From a virus: a stretch of DNA of 31,758 nt. The notes below the pieces were generated by a model. It saw only the letters and a program-made list of their open reading frames with translations. It did no database searches and was not told where the DNA came from. Each line of letters starts with the position of its first letter. Position 1 is the first letter of the stretch. Of the stretch, positions 7,444-13,259 are shown piece after piece. A program made the translations under genes and the position numbers. The stretch spans positions 1-31,758 of IMG/VR virus record IMGVR_UViG_3300042556_001458. One strand, 5' to 3'.

Positions 7444-8357
7444 TCCAGCCTTAGAATGCCCCCCTCTTGCCTAGATTGAAAAGCTGCGACGGCCAGCTCG
7501 CGTGGCGTGGTTGCGGTGCGGCTGAACTGGGCCGGGTCGATGTAAGACCTTTCCGCGATGCGTGAGCCCGGCACGTGCCCCAGGTGGGCCGTTGCGGCCC
7601 CCGGCCTCTGAATCTCCACATCAGTTGCGGAAGCCCTTCTCAGCCACTTCCATGTACCCGGCCGGATGCCTGCACGCGTCACCAATCTTTTGAACTGGTC
7701 GTCGAAGGTCTCGTGGCTGGACAGCCAGGGCGTGACGAGCTGCCGCGGGGCCACCTCGAGCGAGACCCGCAGGGCCTCGGCCGTCGAGGGGGACAGTTGG
7801 CAGATCACGGGCCTGCCCGTTTTGCTCTGGACCAGGGAGACCGCCCCGTCGGGCCGGATGTCGGCCACCGGGAGCCGCCACTGGTCGCCCTGGCGGAGCC
7901 CCGTGTCCCACGCCAGCCGGACAGCCAGGTCGAACCACGCCGACCGGCGGAGGCCCGTCTTGTGCCACCGCTGGAGGCCCTGGCAGGCCGTCAGGAGGGC
8001 GGAGACCTCCTCCCACGTCCAGCAGGTGGGTGGCTTGTACGGGCACTTTACGGACCGTATACGACGCGTGGGCGGCTCACAGAGGCCTTCGTCGGCGGCG
8101 GCCCGCCAGAGGGCGAGAATGCCGACCTTCTTAGACCGGACGGTCTCCGGCACGACCCCGGAGGCGGCGTAGTCCCGCAGCCACGCCGAGACGCTGGCCT
8201 CGTCGAGCTCGACGAGCTGCACGGGGTGGCCTGCCCACTGCTCAAAAAGCCGGGCGGTGATGCCGTATTGGCGGACGGTCTCCGGCCGCACGTCGCGGAG
8301 GAGGTTGTAGTTGGCGGCATACGCTGAGAGCGTTGCCGGCCCGGACTTGCAGTACAT
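7431..8357 (-). CDS. int: Tyrosine recombinase / phage integrase
   Basis: 308 aa, the only confident minus-strand gene. Residues 1-95 form a SAM-like core-binding domain (LRDVRPETVRQYGITARLFEQW). The catalytic domain shows R155 (DTGLRQGD), K179 (QSKTGRP), R240 in the box WKWLRRAS, H261 in HLGH and the nucleophile Y272 (ERSYIDP). The first histidine of the HxxR box is replaced by Lys (K237), an atypical variant. No obvious arm-binding domain precedes residue 1, so the protein is compact. It integrates phage DNA at the attP found about 200 bp upstream of its start. It converges on the DUF6378-like gene with 10 nt between the stops. The start ATG at 8357 lacks a strong ribosome site, which may keep expression low. 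Confidence 0.92.
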   Translation of the reverse strand: MYCKSGPATLSAYAANYNLLRDVRPETVRQYGITARLFEQWAGHPVQLVELDEASVSAWLRDYAASGVVPETVRSKKVGILALWRAAADEGLCEPPTRRIRSVKCPYKPPTCWTWEEVSALLTACQGLQRWHKTGLRRSAWFDLAVRLAWDTGLRQGDQWRLPVADIRPDGAVSLVQSKTGRPVICQLSPSTAEALRVSLEVAPRQLVTPWLSSHETFDDQFKRLVTRAGIRPGTWKWLRRASATDVEIQRPGAATAHLGHVPGSRIAERSYIDPAQFSRTATTPRELAVAAFQSRQEGGILRLDEAG

Positions 8358-8407
8358 CTTGGCACTTCATGGTGTGCCAGAGCGGCTGCCGCCTGCAGCC
8401 CCTCTGA

Positions 8408-8465
8408 CGCCCGCCACGCCCCCTCGTGGGGCGGAAAAGTGGTGCCATCCTCCTGACGGCGGGCG
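8408..8465. repeat. Large inverted repeat in the integrase leader
   Basis: CGCCCGCC (8408-8415) pairs with GGCGGGCG (8458-8465). Within it CGCCCC (8417-8422) pairs with GGGGCG (8428-8433) around a 5-nt loop. The structure lies about 50 bp upstream of the integrase start and would form in the int mRNA leader, or as a cruciform next to attP. A further hairpin, CCGGA (8488-8492)/TCCGG (8496-8500), stands between it and the direct repeats. Confidence 0.55.
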
Positions 8466-8517
8466 GACTGTCAAACACCCCGCAAAACCGGAAAGTCCGG
8501 CATTCGGCACCGTTGGC

Positions 8518-8555
8518 CCTACGGTTCCAGTAGGTGGTTCCTACGGTTCCAGTAG
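8518..8555. repeat. Two 16-bp direct repeats, probable recombinase or excisionase arm sites
   Basis: The 16-mer CCTACGGTTCCAGTAG occurs exactly at 8518-8533 and 8540-8555, separated by GTGGTT, so the period is 22 bp, about two helical turns. The repeats abut the tRNA-like attP core. The core itself contains a related phrase (TCTACGGAACCGAAG at 8564-8578), so CTACGG occurs three times. Location and spacing suggest binding sites for integrase or the excisionase-like protein. Confidence 0.6.
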
Positions 8556-8606
8556 CGCATCGGTCTACGGAACCGAAGGTTGCTGGTTCGAGCCCAGCGG
8601 GGTGTA
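8556..8606 (+). other. attP core copying the 3' part of a tRNA-Arg(ACG)
   Basis: The sequence folds as the 3' two thirds of a tRNA. The anticodon stem is TCGGT (8560-8564)/ACCGA (8572-8576) with the seven-base loop CTACGGA, anticodon ACG at 8567-8569. Next come a 5-nt variable loop AGGTT and a T-arm GCTGG (8582-8586), TTCGAGC, CCAGC (8594-8598). GGGGTGT (8599-8605) would be the 3' acceptor strand and A8606 the discriminator. No D-arm or 5' acceptor strand lies upstream, so it is not a complete tRNA. Tyrosine integrases commonly use tRNA 3' ends, and the phage copy restores the host gene after insertion. Together with the adjacent integrase gene this makes an attachment site very likely (attP, or attL/attR if the window is an integrated copy). 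Confidence 0.75.
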
Positions 8607-8649
8607 GTTCGCCTGCCCAACCCTATGGGAGGGAAAGGCGGAAGGCAAG

Positions 8650-8677
8650 TTGCACTGTGTACTGGTGTTTCTAAACT
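8650..8677 (+). promoter_or_regulatory. Weak promoter candidate before the excisionase-like gene
   Basis: TTGCAC at 8650-8655 and TAAACT at 8672-8677 are separated by 16 bp. Transcription would start about where the ORF begins (ATG 8686), giving a nearly leaderless message. Match quality is modest and host promoter rules are unknown. Confidence 0.25.
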
Positions 8678-8685
8678 CCGGGGCT

Positions 8686-8937
8686 ATGAAGATGCCCGTC
8701 AAACTCCCACCGAATCGGAAGCTGTGCGGCACGGCCGAGGCTGCCGACATCTACGGGTGCTCCCAGCGGCACGTCCGCCTGATGGCTGACCGTGGGGAGA
8801 TCTGGTCCCAGAAGATCTCTAGCCGGTCCATGCTCGTCGATGCCGACGAGATCCAGCAGCTCGCCCGCGAGCGCGACGGCCTCCGCCGCCAGGGCAAGCT
8901 CTGCGGCCGTCGCCCAGGCGACCGCAAGTCGGCCTAA
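8686..8937 (+). CDS. Excisionase-like / MerR-type helix-turn-helix protein
   Basis: 83 aa from ATG 8686 (ATG 8692 is also possible). Residues 13-62 show a winged-helix excisionase pattern: TAEAADIYGCSQRHVRLMADRGEI for the two helices, a wing with the Ser-rich RSMLVDADEI, then the helix QQLARER. A basic tail follows (GRRPGDRKSA). Such proteins bend attachment DNA and steer integrase to excision, or act as small repressors. Its position beside the attP core and opposite the integrase supports a directionality role. The operator-like palindrome at about 8981-8992 downstream may be another of its sites; that is inference. A general HTH_17 regulator is the alternative. Confidence 0.65.
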   Translation: MKMPVKLPPNRKLCGTAEAADIYGCSQRHVRLMADRGEIWSQKISSRSMLVDADEIQQLARERDGLRRQGKLCGRRPGDRKSA

Positions 8938-8970
8938 AGTTCAGAAGAAGAACGGCCGAAAAAATCCCTG

Positions 8971-9000
8971 TTGACAAATATCCCACACGGGAATTATCTT
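8971..9000 (+). promoter_or_regulatory. Sigma70-like promoter with palindromic operator
   Basis: TTGACA at 8971-8976 is followed after 18 bp by TATCTT (8995-9000), or after 17 bp by TTATCT. The spacer contains the palindrome TCCC-ACAC-GGGA, flanked by A/T on both sides. A protein bound there would block RNA polymerase. It drives the early genes beginning at 9027, whose GGAGG lies at 9017-9021. Confidence 0.6.
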
Positions 9001-9026
9001 CCCCGCCCAACGTCATGGAGGACGTC

Positions 9027-9164
9027 GTGCATCGAGTTGATTGGAACCGTTGGTTGATGGCTCTTGCCCTGGTCAAGGTAGGCCAGGATCTCGGGAGCGA
9101 GTCAACGCTGGCACGATCGGTTCATGACCTGCTTTCGATCGTGTTTGCTTTGGCTCTCAAATAG
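9027..9164 (+). CDS. Small hypothetical early protein (45 aa)
   Basis: Start GTG 9027 is chosen because GGAGG at 9017-9021 stands 5 nt before it. An upstream in-frame ATG at 9015 would contain that ribosome site and is less likely. The peptide reads VHRVDWNRWLMALALVKVGQ then DLGSESTLARSVHDLLSIVF, with two amphipathic helices. It is the first gene after the promoter at 8971, a usual place for small host-takeover or regulatory peptides. No family is recognised. Confidence 0.5.
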   Translation: MHRVDWNRWLMALALVKVGQDLGSESTLARSVHDLLSIVFALALK

Positions 9165-9185
9165 CCCACAAAGGAACAACAGAGC

Positions 9186-9401
9186 ATGGACGCACACAAC
9201 GCCGAGTACGCCGCCGCGGTAGCCGGCATACAGGACACCTACGGCAAGCCACTGCACGAGCACGCAGTGGGCGACTTCGTCAGCGGCGTGACCGCTGGTC
9301 GACGCTGGAGCGGACGCATCGAGTGGATCGTCGACGACCGGCTGACCATCGACGTAGGCGGCGGCTGGCTCGCTGTGCCGGCGGCAGACATCACGCACTG
9401 A
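9186..9401 (+). CDS. Small hypothetical early protein (71 aa)
   Basis: ATG 9186 follows AAAGGAAC with 10 nt spacing. The product has a helical N-terminal half (AEYAAAVAGIQDTYGKPLHE) and a small beta-rich C-terminal half (VGDFVSGVTAGRRWSGRIEW, then RLTIDVGGGWLAVPAADI), which looks like an SH3-like barrel. No membrane segment or motif is visible. It lies in the early operon before the Sak4-like ATPase. The 136 bp to the next gene hold the perfect repeat GCCGGC-GGA-GCCGGC near 9443-9457 and otherwise nothing I can name. Confidence 0.5.
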   Translation: MDAHNAEYAAAVAGIQDTYGKPLHEHAVGDFVSGVTAGRRWSGRIEWIVDDRLTIDVGGGWLAVPAADITH

Positions 9402-9537
9402 ACAAGGAACGCCCGCCGGCAGGACGCAGGCGAGCGGAAGGATGGCCGGCGGAGCCGGCAACGCAGGGACGCAATTCATTCGCCCGCCGAGCAGGAAGCA
9501 AAGCGGGCAGTTCTCACCAAGAGCAAAGGACGCAAAG

Positions 9538-10485
9538 ATGAGTTTCAAGAAGGCGACAAAGGCAGCAGCAAAACTTCGTCTTGGCCTGATCGGCCCGGCG
9601 GGCAGCGGCAAGACGATGACGGCCCTGCGGGTGGCCCACGGGCTGGGCGGACGCGTGGCGGTGATCGACACCGAGCGTGGATCAGCCAGCCTCTACAGCG
9701 GCGAGCGGGGCCTCGACTTCGACGTGCTTGAGCTGGAGAGCTACGAGGCCGAGAAGTTCATCCAGGCGATCGCCCAGGCCGAGGCCGCGGGCTACGACGT
9801 GCTGATCATCGACAGCCTGAGCCACGCGTGGGCTGGCAAGGGCGGCATTCTTGAGTTTGTCGACAAGGCCGCGAAAAGGTCCGGGGGGGGCTCCTTCTCG
9901 GGCTGGCGTGACGCCACCCCGCTCCACAACCAACTCGTCGACGCCATTCTCGGGGCGAAGCTCCACATCATCTGCACGCTCCGCTCCAAGGTGGAGCACG
10001 TGATCGAGCAGGTCAACGGCCGGACGCAGGTACGCAAGGTGGGCCTGCAGCCTGTCCAGCGCGACGGACTTGAGTACGAGTTTACCGTGGTCGGCGACGT
10101 GACGCAGGACCACGAGCTGATCATCACGAAGACGCGGGCCGCGTGGCTGAAGGATCAGATCATCCGCGAGGCTGGCGAGGATCTCGGCCGGCAGCTCGCG
10201 GCGTGGCTCTCGGACGGGATTCCGGCCCCTGTGACGACGGCGCCGTCGTCTGCAAAAGCCGCGACAGCGGCACAGGGGACGGCTCCTGTCGAGCCCAAGC
10301 TGGGCTGGCTCGACCGCGTCAACCAGGCCACCACCGTTGACGAGCTCGGCATCATCGGCGACGAGGCCGACGAGGCCGTGTCCAAGGGCGATCTGAGCCC
10401 GGCACAGCGGGCGCGACTCGACAAGCAGATCAGCATCCGCCACCAGCAGATCGAGCCGGAGGTTGCGGCGAATGGCGTGGCATGA
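9538..10485 (+). CDS. RecA-fold ATPase, Sak4-like single-strand annealing/recombination protein
   Basis: 315 aa from ATG 9538, with AAAGGAC upstream. The frame is open further 5' but without a matching site. Residues 19-26 form a Walker A (GPAGSGKT), VIDTERGS at 42-49 holds an acidic strand end, and YDVLIIDS at 87-94 is Walker B. A further strand ends in IICTLR, followed by a long region like that of phage AAA_24/Sak4 ATPases (KVGLQPVQRDGLEYEFTVVG). Such proteins are single-domain RecA paralogues that assist homologous recombination together with SSB. The SSB-like protein follows immediately, the arrangement expected for a Sak4 system. The C-terminal 100 residues are a linker (TTAPSSAKAAT) plus a small helical domain of unknown role. 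Confidence 0.82.
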   Translation: MSFKKATKAAAKLRLGLIGPAGSGKTMTALRVAHGLGGRVAVIDTERGSASLYSGERGLDFDVLELESYEAEKFIQAIAQAEAAGYDVLIIDSLSHAWAGKGGILEFVDKAAKRSGGGSFSGWRDATPLHNQLVDAILGAKLHIICTLRSKVEHVIEQVNGRTQVRKVGLQPVQRDGLEYEFTVVGDVTQDHELIITKTRAAWLKDQIIREAGEDLGRQLAAWLSDGIPAPVTTAPSSAKAATAAQGTAPVEPKLGWLDRVNQATTVDELGIIGDEADEAVSKGDLSPAQRARLDKQISIRHQQIEPEVAANGVA

Positions 10486-10537
10486 CTCGTGGACGGCAAT
10501 GAAGCGGAAGAAACAAGAACCCAAAGAGGAACAGCCA

Positions 10538-11017
10538 ATGGACTGGGACGTTTTCAGTGATGACGAGCAGCCGGTGGCGGCCGCGACGACCGGCGAGAAG
10601 ATCGACCTGCCGGAGGGCGTGCACGAGCTCAAGATCATGACCACGGCAGACAGCGAGGCCGAGACCTACCTCGAGCTGGCCCACGACGATCGACGCTACT
10701 GGTGGGTCAAGGTGCGAGCCAAGAAGGGCCAGGGCTGGGCAAAGGCTCTGATCAGGTCGCTTGCCGAGTCGCTCGGAATGAACGCTGCCGAGTGGCTTGC
10801 CACGCCGCTCGACGATCTGACCGGCAGGCGTGTCAGGGCCGAGCTCTACCACAAGGTCGACAAGAACGCCCGGCAGTGGGTGAACGTTGGCAAGTTCCTG
10901 CCCATCGAGCAGCTCGAGCAGGAGGCCGCCGCGGCGGCGAAGCGACCGGCGCGGACGCCGGCCGCCAAGGTCAAGGCATCTGCTCCGGCCATTGGGTCGG
11001 ACGACATCCCATTCTGA
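10538..11017 (+). CDS. Single-strand DNA-binding-like protein ending in DDIPF
   Basis: 159 aa from ATG 10538, chosen because AGAGGA lies 7 nt upstream; in-frame starts at 10472 and 10499 lack good sites. Residues 20-130 hold a beta-rich OB-like region (GVHELKIMTTADSEAETYLE, YWWVKVRAKKG, RVRAELYHK, WVNVGKFLP). A low-complexity Ala/Pro/Lys linker follows, ending in the acidic tip SDDIPF. That tip is the signature by which SSB proteins recruit partners. Together with the upstream Sak4-like ATPase it forms a recombination pair. The OB core is diverged, so it may belong to a DUF669/gp2.5-like group rather than classical SSB. Confidence 0.65.
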   Translation: MDWDVFSDDEQPVAAATTGEKIDLPEGVHELKIMTTADSEAETYLELAHDDRRYWWVKVRAKKGQGWAKALIRSLAESLGMNAAEWLATPLDDLTGRRVRAELYHKVDKNARQWVNVGKFLPIEQLEQEAAAAAKRPARTPAAKVKASAPAIGSDDIPF

Positions 11018-11027
11018 AAGGAATCAC

Positions 11028-11264
11028 ATGGCGAAGTTCGTACGCGATTTCGAGACGGTCGAGGAGGCCAAGGCCCGGCTGGCCCGCGAGGACCAGGCGG
11101 AGCCGCTGATGGTCGAGACGGATCTCGGCCAGGTGCTCGAGGAGCCGGCCCGGCCGCCGCTGGTGATCAAGCCGGGACGGATGAACGCGAGCCGCGCCTG
11201 TAGGGCGGGCCGCGAAGACGAGTACAGCGATCGCATGAGAAGCAAGTTCGGCGGCGAGTGGTGA
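11028..11264 (+). CDS. Hypothetical early protein (78 aa)
   Basis: ATG 11028 with AAAGGAA 5 nt upstream, directly after the SSB-like gene. The N-terminal half is an acidic helix (FETVEEAKARLAREDQAEPL), and the C-terminal end is basic (GRMNASRACRAGREDEYSDR). No motif or membrane segment is seen. The close spacing to the SSB-like gene suggests co-expression, perhaps as a replication accessory, but nothing in the sequence proves this. Confidence 0.55.
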   Translation: MAKFVRDFETVEEAKARLAREDQAEPLMVETDLGQVLEEPARPPLVIKPGRMNASRACRAGREDEYSDRMRSKFGGEW

Positions 11265-11265
11265 T

Positions 11266-11280
11266 TGGGCACGTTGCCCA
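11266..11280. repeat. Small perfect hairpin
   Basis: TGGGCA (11266-11271) and TGCCCA (11275-11280) pair around CGT, right after the preceding stop. No T-tract follows, so this may be a weak terminator or RNA stabiliser before the secreted-protein gene. Confidence 0.4.
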
Positions 11281-11310
11281 TAGTTCGATTGTTCCACGGA
11301 GGGATTTGAT

Positions 11311-11631
11311 ATGTCCGCAAGATTTATGGTGATGATGACGCTGGCCCTGCTGATGGGCGCTGCGACGGCCCAGGCCGAGCAGGTGTTCGCAGTGACGACG
11401 ATCGTGTCGGCACAGGATGCTGCCGACGACATGGCGAGGACGGGCGTGCTGCGGCACTGCGGCCGAGCAGGCGGCCGGCGGGAGGGCATCGGGTTCTCGA
11501 CGTCCGGCCCGGACGCTGCGTTCCGCAACTGCTGCTACTACCAGGACGCCCAGCGTGGGCGCTACCGGATCGTGGAGCGTGGCGTGGCCCGCGGGCCTCG
11601 CGGTTGGTTCGCGGTGATCCGCTACGAGTGA
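11311..11631 (+). CDS. Small secreted Cys-containing protein
   Basis: 106 aa from ATG 11311, preceded by CGGAGGG. Residues 1-22 are a clear Sec signal peptide (SARFMVMMTLALLMGAATAQ, cleavage after AQA). The mature part of about 84 residues has cysteines at RHCG and NCCYY and the phrase GIGFSTSGPDAAFRNCCYYQ, then aromatic/basic strands (RYRIVERGVARG, GWFAVIRYE). Disulfides in the periplasm are likely. It stands alone among DNA-metabolism genes, followed by a structured intergenic stretch, and has the look of a moron that alters the lysogen envelope; that is inference. Confidence 0.6.
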   Translation: MSARFMVMMTLALLMGAATAQAEQVFAVTTIVSAQDAADDMARTGVLRHCGRAGGRREGIGFSTSGPDAAFRNCCYYQDAQRGRYRIVERGVARGPRGWFAVIRYE

Positions 11632-11636
11632 TTCAT

Positions 11637-11772
11637 CGACCGGCCCGCCCTGGTCGTCGTGGCGTTTGCATCCGCCACATGGGTCGTTCCGCGGGAGTAT
11701 CGAACAGACCACCGCAGCTCGGGCTGGGAAGCCTTCCCTGGTGACCGAGCCGCCTGCCCGGCGTAACCGGGC
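11637..11772 (+). ncRNA. Structured intergenic region, possible ncRNA or cis-regulatory leader
   Basis: This 162-bp gap has four perfect stems in succession: CGACC/GGTCG (11637-11641, 11652-11656); GTGGCG/CGCCAC (11659-11664, 11673-11678); GCTCGG/CCGAGC (11717-11722, 11745-11750) enclosing GGGAA/TTCCC (11726-11730, 11734-11738); and GCCCGG/CCGGGC (11756-11761, 11767-11772). The last ends 21 nt before ATG 11794 and its CGGAGGTGAG site. No open frame explains the region. It matches no riboswitch or ncRNA class I can name. Confidence 0.4.
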
Positions 11773-11793
11773 CAATACACACGGAGGTGAGAA

Positions 11794-11943
11794 ATGCCAG
11801 GACGGCCGAAAGTAGACCCAGAGAAAATCAGGAAGCTGGCCTCGCAGGGCGTGTCGGCGCACTACATCGCCGAGCGGATCGGATGCTCGCGGGCGGTTGT
11901 TTACAGCACGCTGAAAATCAGGAGCGGGGGGGCCGTCAAGTGA
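11794..11943 (+). CDS. Very small HTH protein (49 aa)
   Basis: ATG 11794 has a strong site, GGAGGTGAG, 3-8 nt upstream. The product begins MPGRPKVDPEKIRKLASQGV and continues with SAHYIAERIGCSRAVVYSTL, the resolvase/Hin-type helix-turn-helix with a GRPK minor-groove arm. It has no catalytic domain, so it is a bare DNA-binding unit and could be a Cro-like regulator. The stop overlaps the GTG of the next HTH gene (GTGA), so both are made together. Confidence 0.65.
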   Translation: MPGRPKVDPEKIRKLASQGVSAHYIAERIGCSRAVVYSTLKIRSGGAVK

Positions 11944-12269
11944 GGCCGCACTACATCACGCCACCGATCGAAGAGTCGCTGCCGCTGTTCGGCGCCGCCA
12001 GGTCGTCAGACCCGGCGACATCGCACGCGGCGGCAGCACAGGCCGGCGGGCTGGCAACACGGCACCAGCGGCAGATCCTCGCGGCACTGCTCGACGGCCC
12101 GGCCGGGGCCAGCGGGATCGCGGCGCGGTGCGGGCTGCTGCCGCACCAGATCGGCAAGCGGATCGCCGAGCTCGCCAAGGCTGGAAGGATCGTCGAGACG
12201 GGCAGGACGGTGACGAGCTCGAGCGGGCGTGGAGAGCGGGAATGGAGGGCAACGGCGGCGTCTCGTTGA
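11940..12269 (+). CDS. Winged-helix DNA-binding phage protein
   Basis: 109 aa from GTG 11940 (GTGA overlap). The N-terminal part has the phrase SDPATSHAAAAQAGGLATRH, frequent in small phage HTH proteins. The rest is a winged helix: RQILAALLDGPAGASGIAAR, GLLPHQIGKRIAELAKAGRI, then the wing ETGRTVTSSSGRGEREWRAT. MarR-type recognition of DNA is expected. It may act with the preceding 49-aa HTH protein in the lysis/lysogeny switch, which otherwise lacks an evident CI repressor. This role is inferred. Confidence 0.65.
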   Translation: MRPHYITPPIEESLPLFGAARSSDPATSHAAAAQAGGLATRHQRQILAALLDGPAGASGIAARCGLLPHQIGKRIAELAKAGRIVETGRTVTSSSGRGEREWRATAASR

Positions 12270-12316
12270 CGTGCGGCCGAGGATGGTGGCAGGACTTGAA
12301 CACAAAGGAGATGAGT

Positions 12317-13189
12317 GTGGAAACACAATTGGCGATTGGGCACGAGCTCTACATGACCACGATGACGCCGGCAGAGTGGGCCGACGTGCCAAACAACCCG
12401 CGGCAGCGCGACACCGAGAAGAGGGCGATGCAGGCAAAGCACCTCTACAGGCTGGAGGCTGCTCACCTGCTCGTCCACATGGCTGAATGGCCAGGCGGGC
12501 GTTGCAAGCTGGAAGGACACACTCGTGCAAAGGTTTGGTCTGACAAGCCCGAAATTGCACCGGAGCAACTTGATGTTCGCGTCTACGTCGTGGCGGACAT
12601 CGAGGAGGCAAAGAGGCTTTACGGCCATTTCAACAGCAAGGAGGAAGGCGAGACGGCTACGGATCGTGTGTTTGGGGCTATGCGCGAGTGCGGCATTGAA
12701 CCGCAGAGTACGCTGATCCGCCAAGCAAGGTTTTCCAACGCAGTACGGAGCGCTTACGGCTACGCATGTGGAATGTCTGTGAACTCTTCTGGCACGCACT
12801 CGTCCGCGAAGCACTCATCTGTCTACGAGGCGGTCGAGGAGTTTCGTGCGGAGATTCTCGCGCTTGATTTGCTTGACTTGAGCAAACACAAGGCTTACGG
12901 CCCTGTGCTGTGCTGCTACTTCATGGGCTACCGGAAGCACGGCAGCCAGGTCAACGAGTTTTTCGCTCGCTATGCCAGTGACGCTGGCGTGAAGGACGGA
13001 AAGCACAAGGACTGCGTTCAACTGTTTGCTGAAGCTATGGATGCGTTTCGGCTTGTCGGGTCGGCTGGTTTTGAGCCGTTTAACGAAGCCTGCCGGATTG
13101 GGCTCGCGTGCATTGACAGGTGGACGAAGTCTCCGTCTTCGATGTTCTCGCGGTCGCCCAAATGCGACCCATTTAAGTACCTCGACTGA
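12317..13189 (+). CDS. ParB/sulfiredoxin-like fold phage protein
   Basis: 290 aa from GTG 12317, chosen because AAAGGAG (12304-12310) stands 6 nt before it; the in-frame ATG 12311 directly abuts that site. Residues 45-115 recall the ParB N-terminal core: a basic strand, LEGHTRAKVW in place of the GxxR box, DVRVYVVADIEEAKRLYGHF, then ATDRVFGAMRECG. ParB-fold proteins bind CTP or DNA, and some are nucleases. The remaining 170 residues are helical and Cys-containing (VLCCYFMGY, GLACIDRW) without known motifs. Codon choice has clearly more A/T at third positions than the Sak4 and terminase genes, suggesting separate acquisition. The family call is moderate. Confidence 0.5.
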   Translation: METQLAIGHELYMTTMTPAEWADVPNNPRQRDTEKRAMQAKHLYRLEAAHLLVHMAEWPGGRCKLEGHTRAKVWSDKPEIAPEQLDVRVYVVADIEEAKRLYGHFNSKEEGETATDRVFGAMRECGIEPQSTLIRQARFSNAVRSAYGYACGMSVNSSGTHSSAKHSSVYEAVEEFRAEILALDLLDLSKHKAYGPVLCCYFMGYRKHGSQVNEFFARYASDAGVKDGKHKDCVQLFAEAMDAFRLVGSAGFEPFNEACRIGLACIDRWTKSPSSMFSRSPKCDPFKYLD

Positions 13190-13195
13190 TCGACG

Positions 13196-13240
13196 CCGCC
13201 CTCGTGATAGGCACGGTGCCGCTTCGACGCGGCTGGGCGG
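13196..13240 (+). repeat. Hairpin in the leader of the GIY-YIG-like gene
   Basis: CCGCCC (13196-13201) pairs with GGGCGG (13235-13240). Inside it GCCGC (13218-13222) pairs with GCGGC (13229-13233) around TTCGAC. It ends just before AAGGAGG (13246-13252), so it may influence ribosome access. Confidence 0.4.
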
Positions 13241-13259
13241 AATACAAGGAGGCAAACAC

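Noticed and set aside
8556-8606. A functional tRNA gene
   Set aside because: The D-arm and 5' acceptor strand are absent upstream, so only the 3' part exists; it is explained better as an attachment core.
9442-9537. N-terminal extension of the Sak4-like protein
   Set aside because: The extension is low-quality Arg/Gly/Ser sequence, and the ATG at 9538 has a suitable ribosome site and fits the family start.
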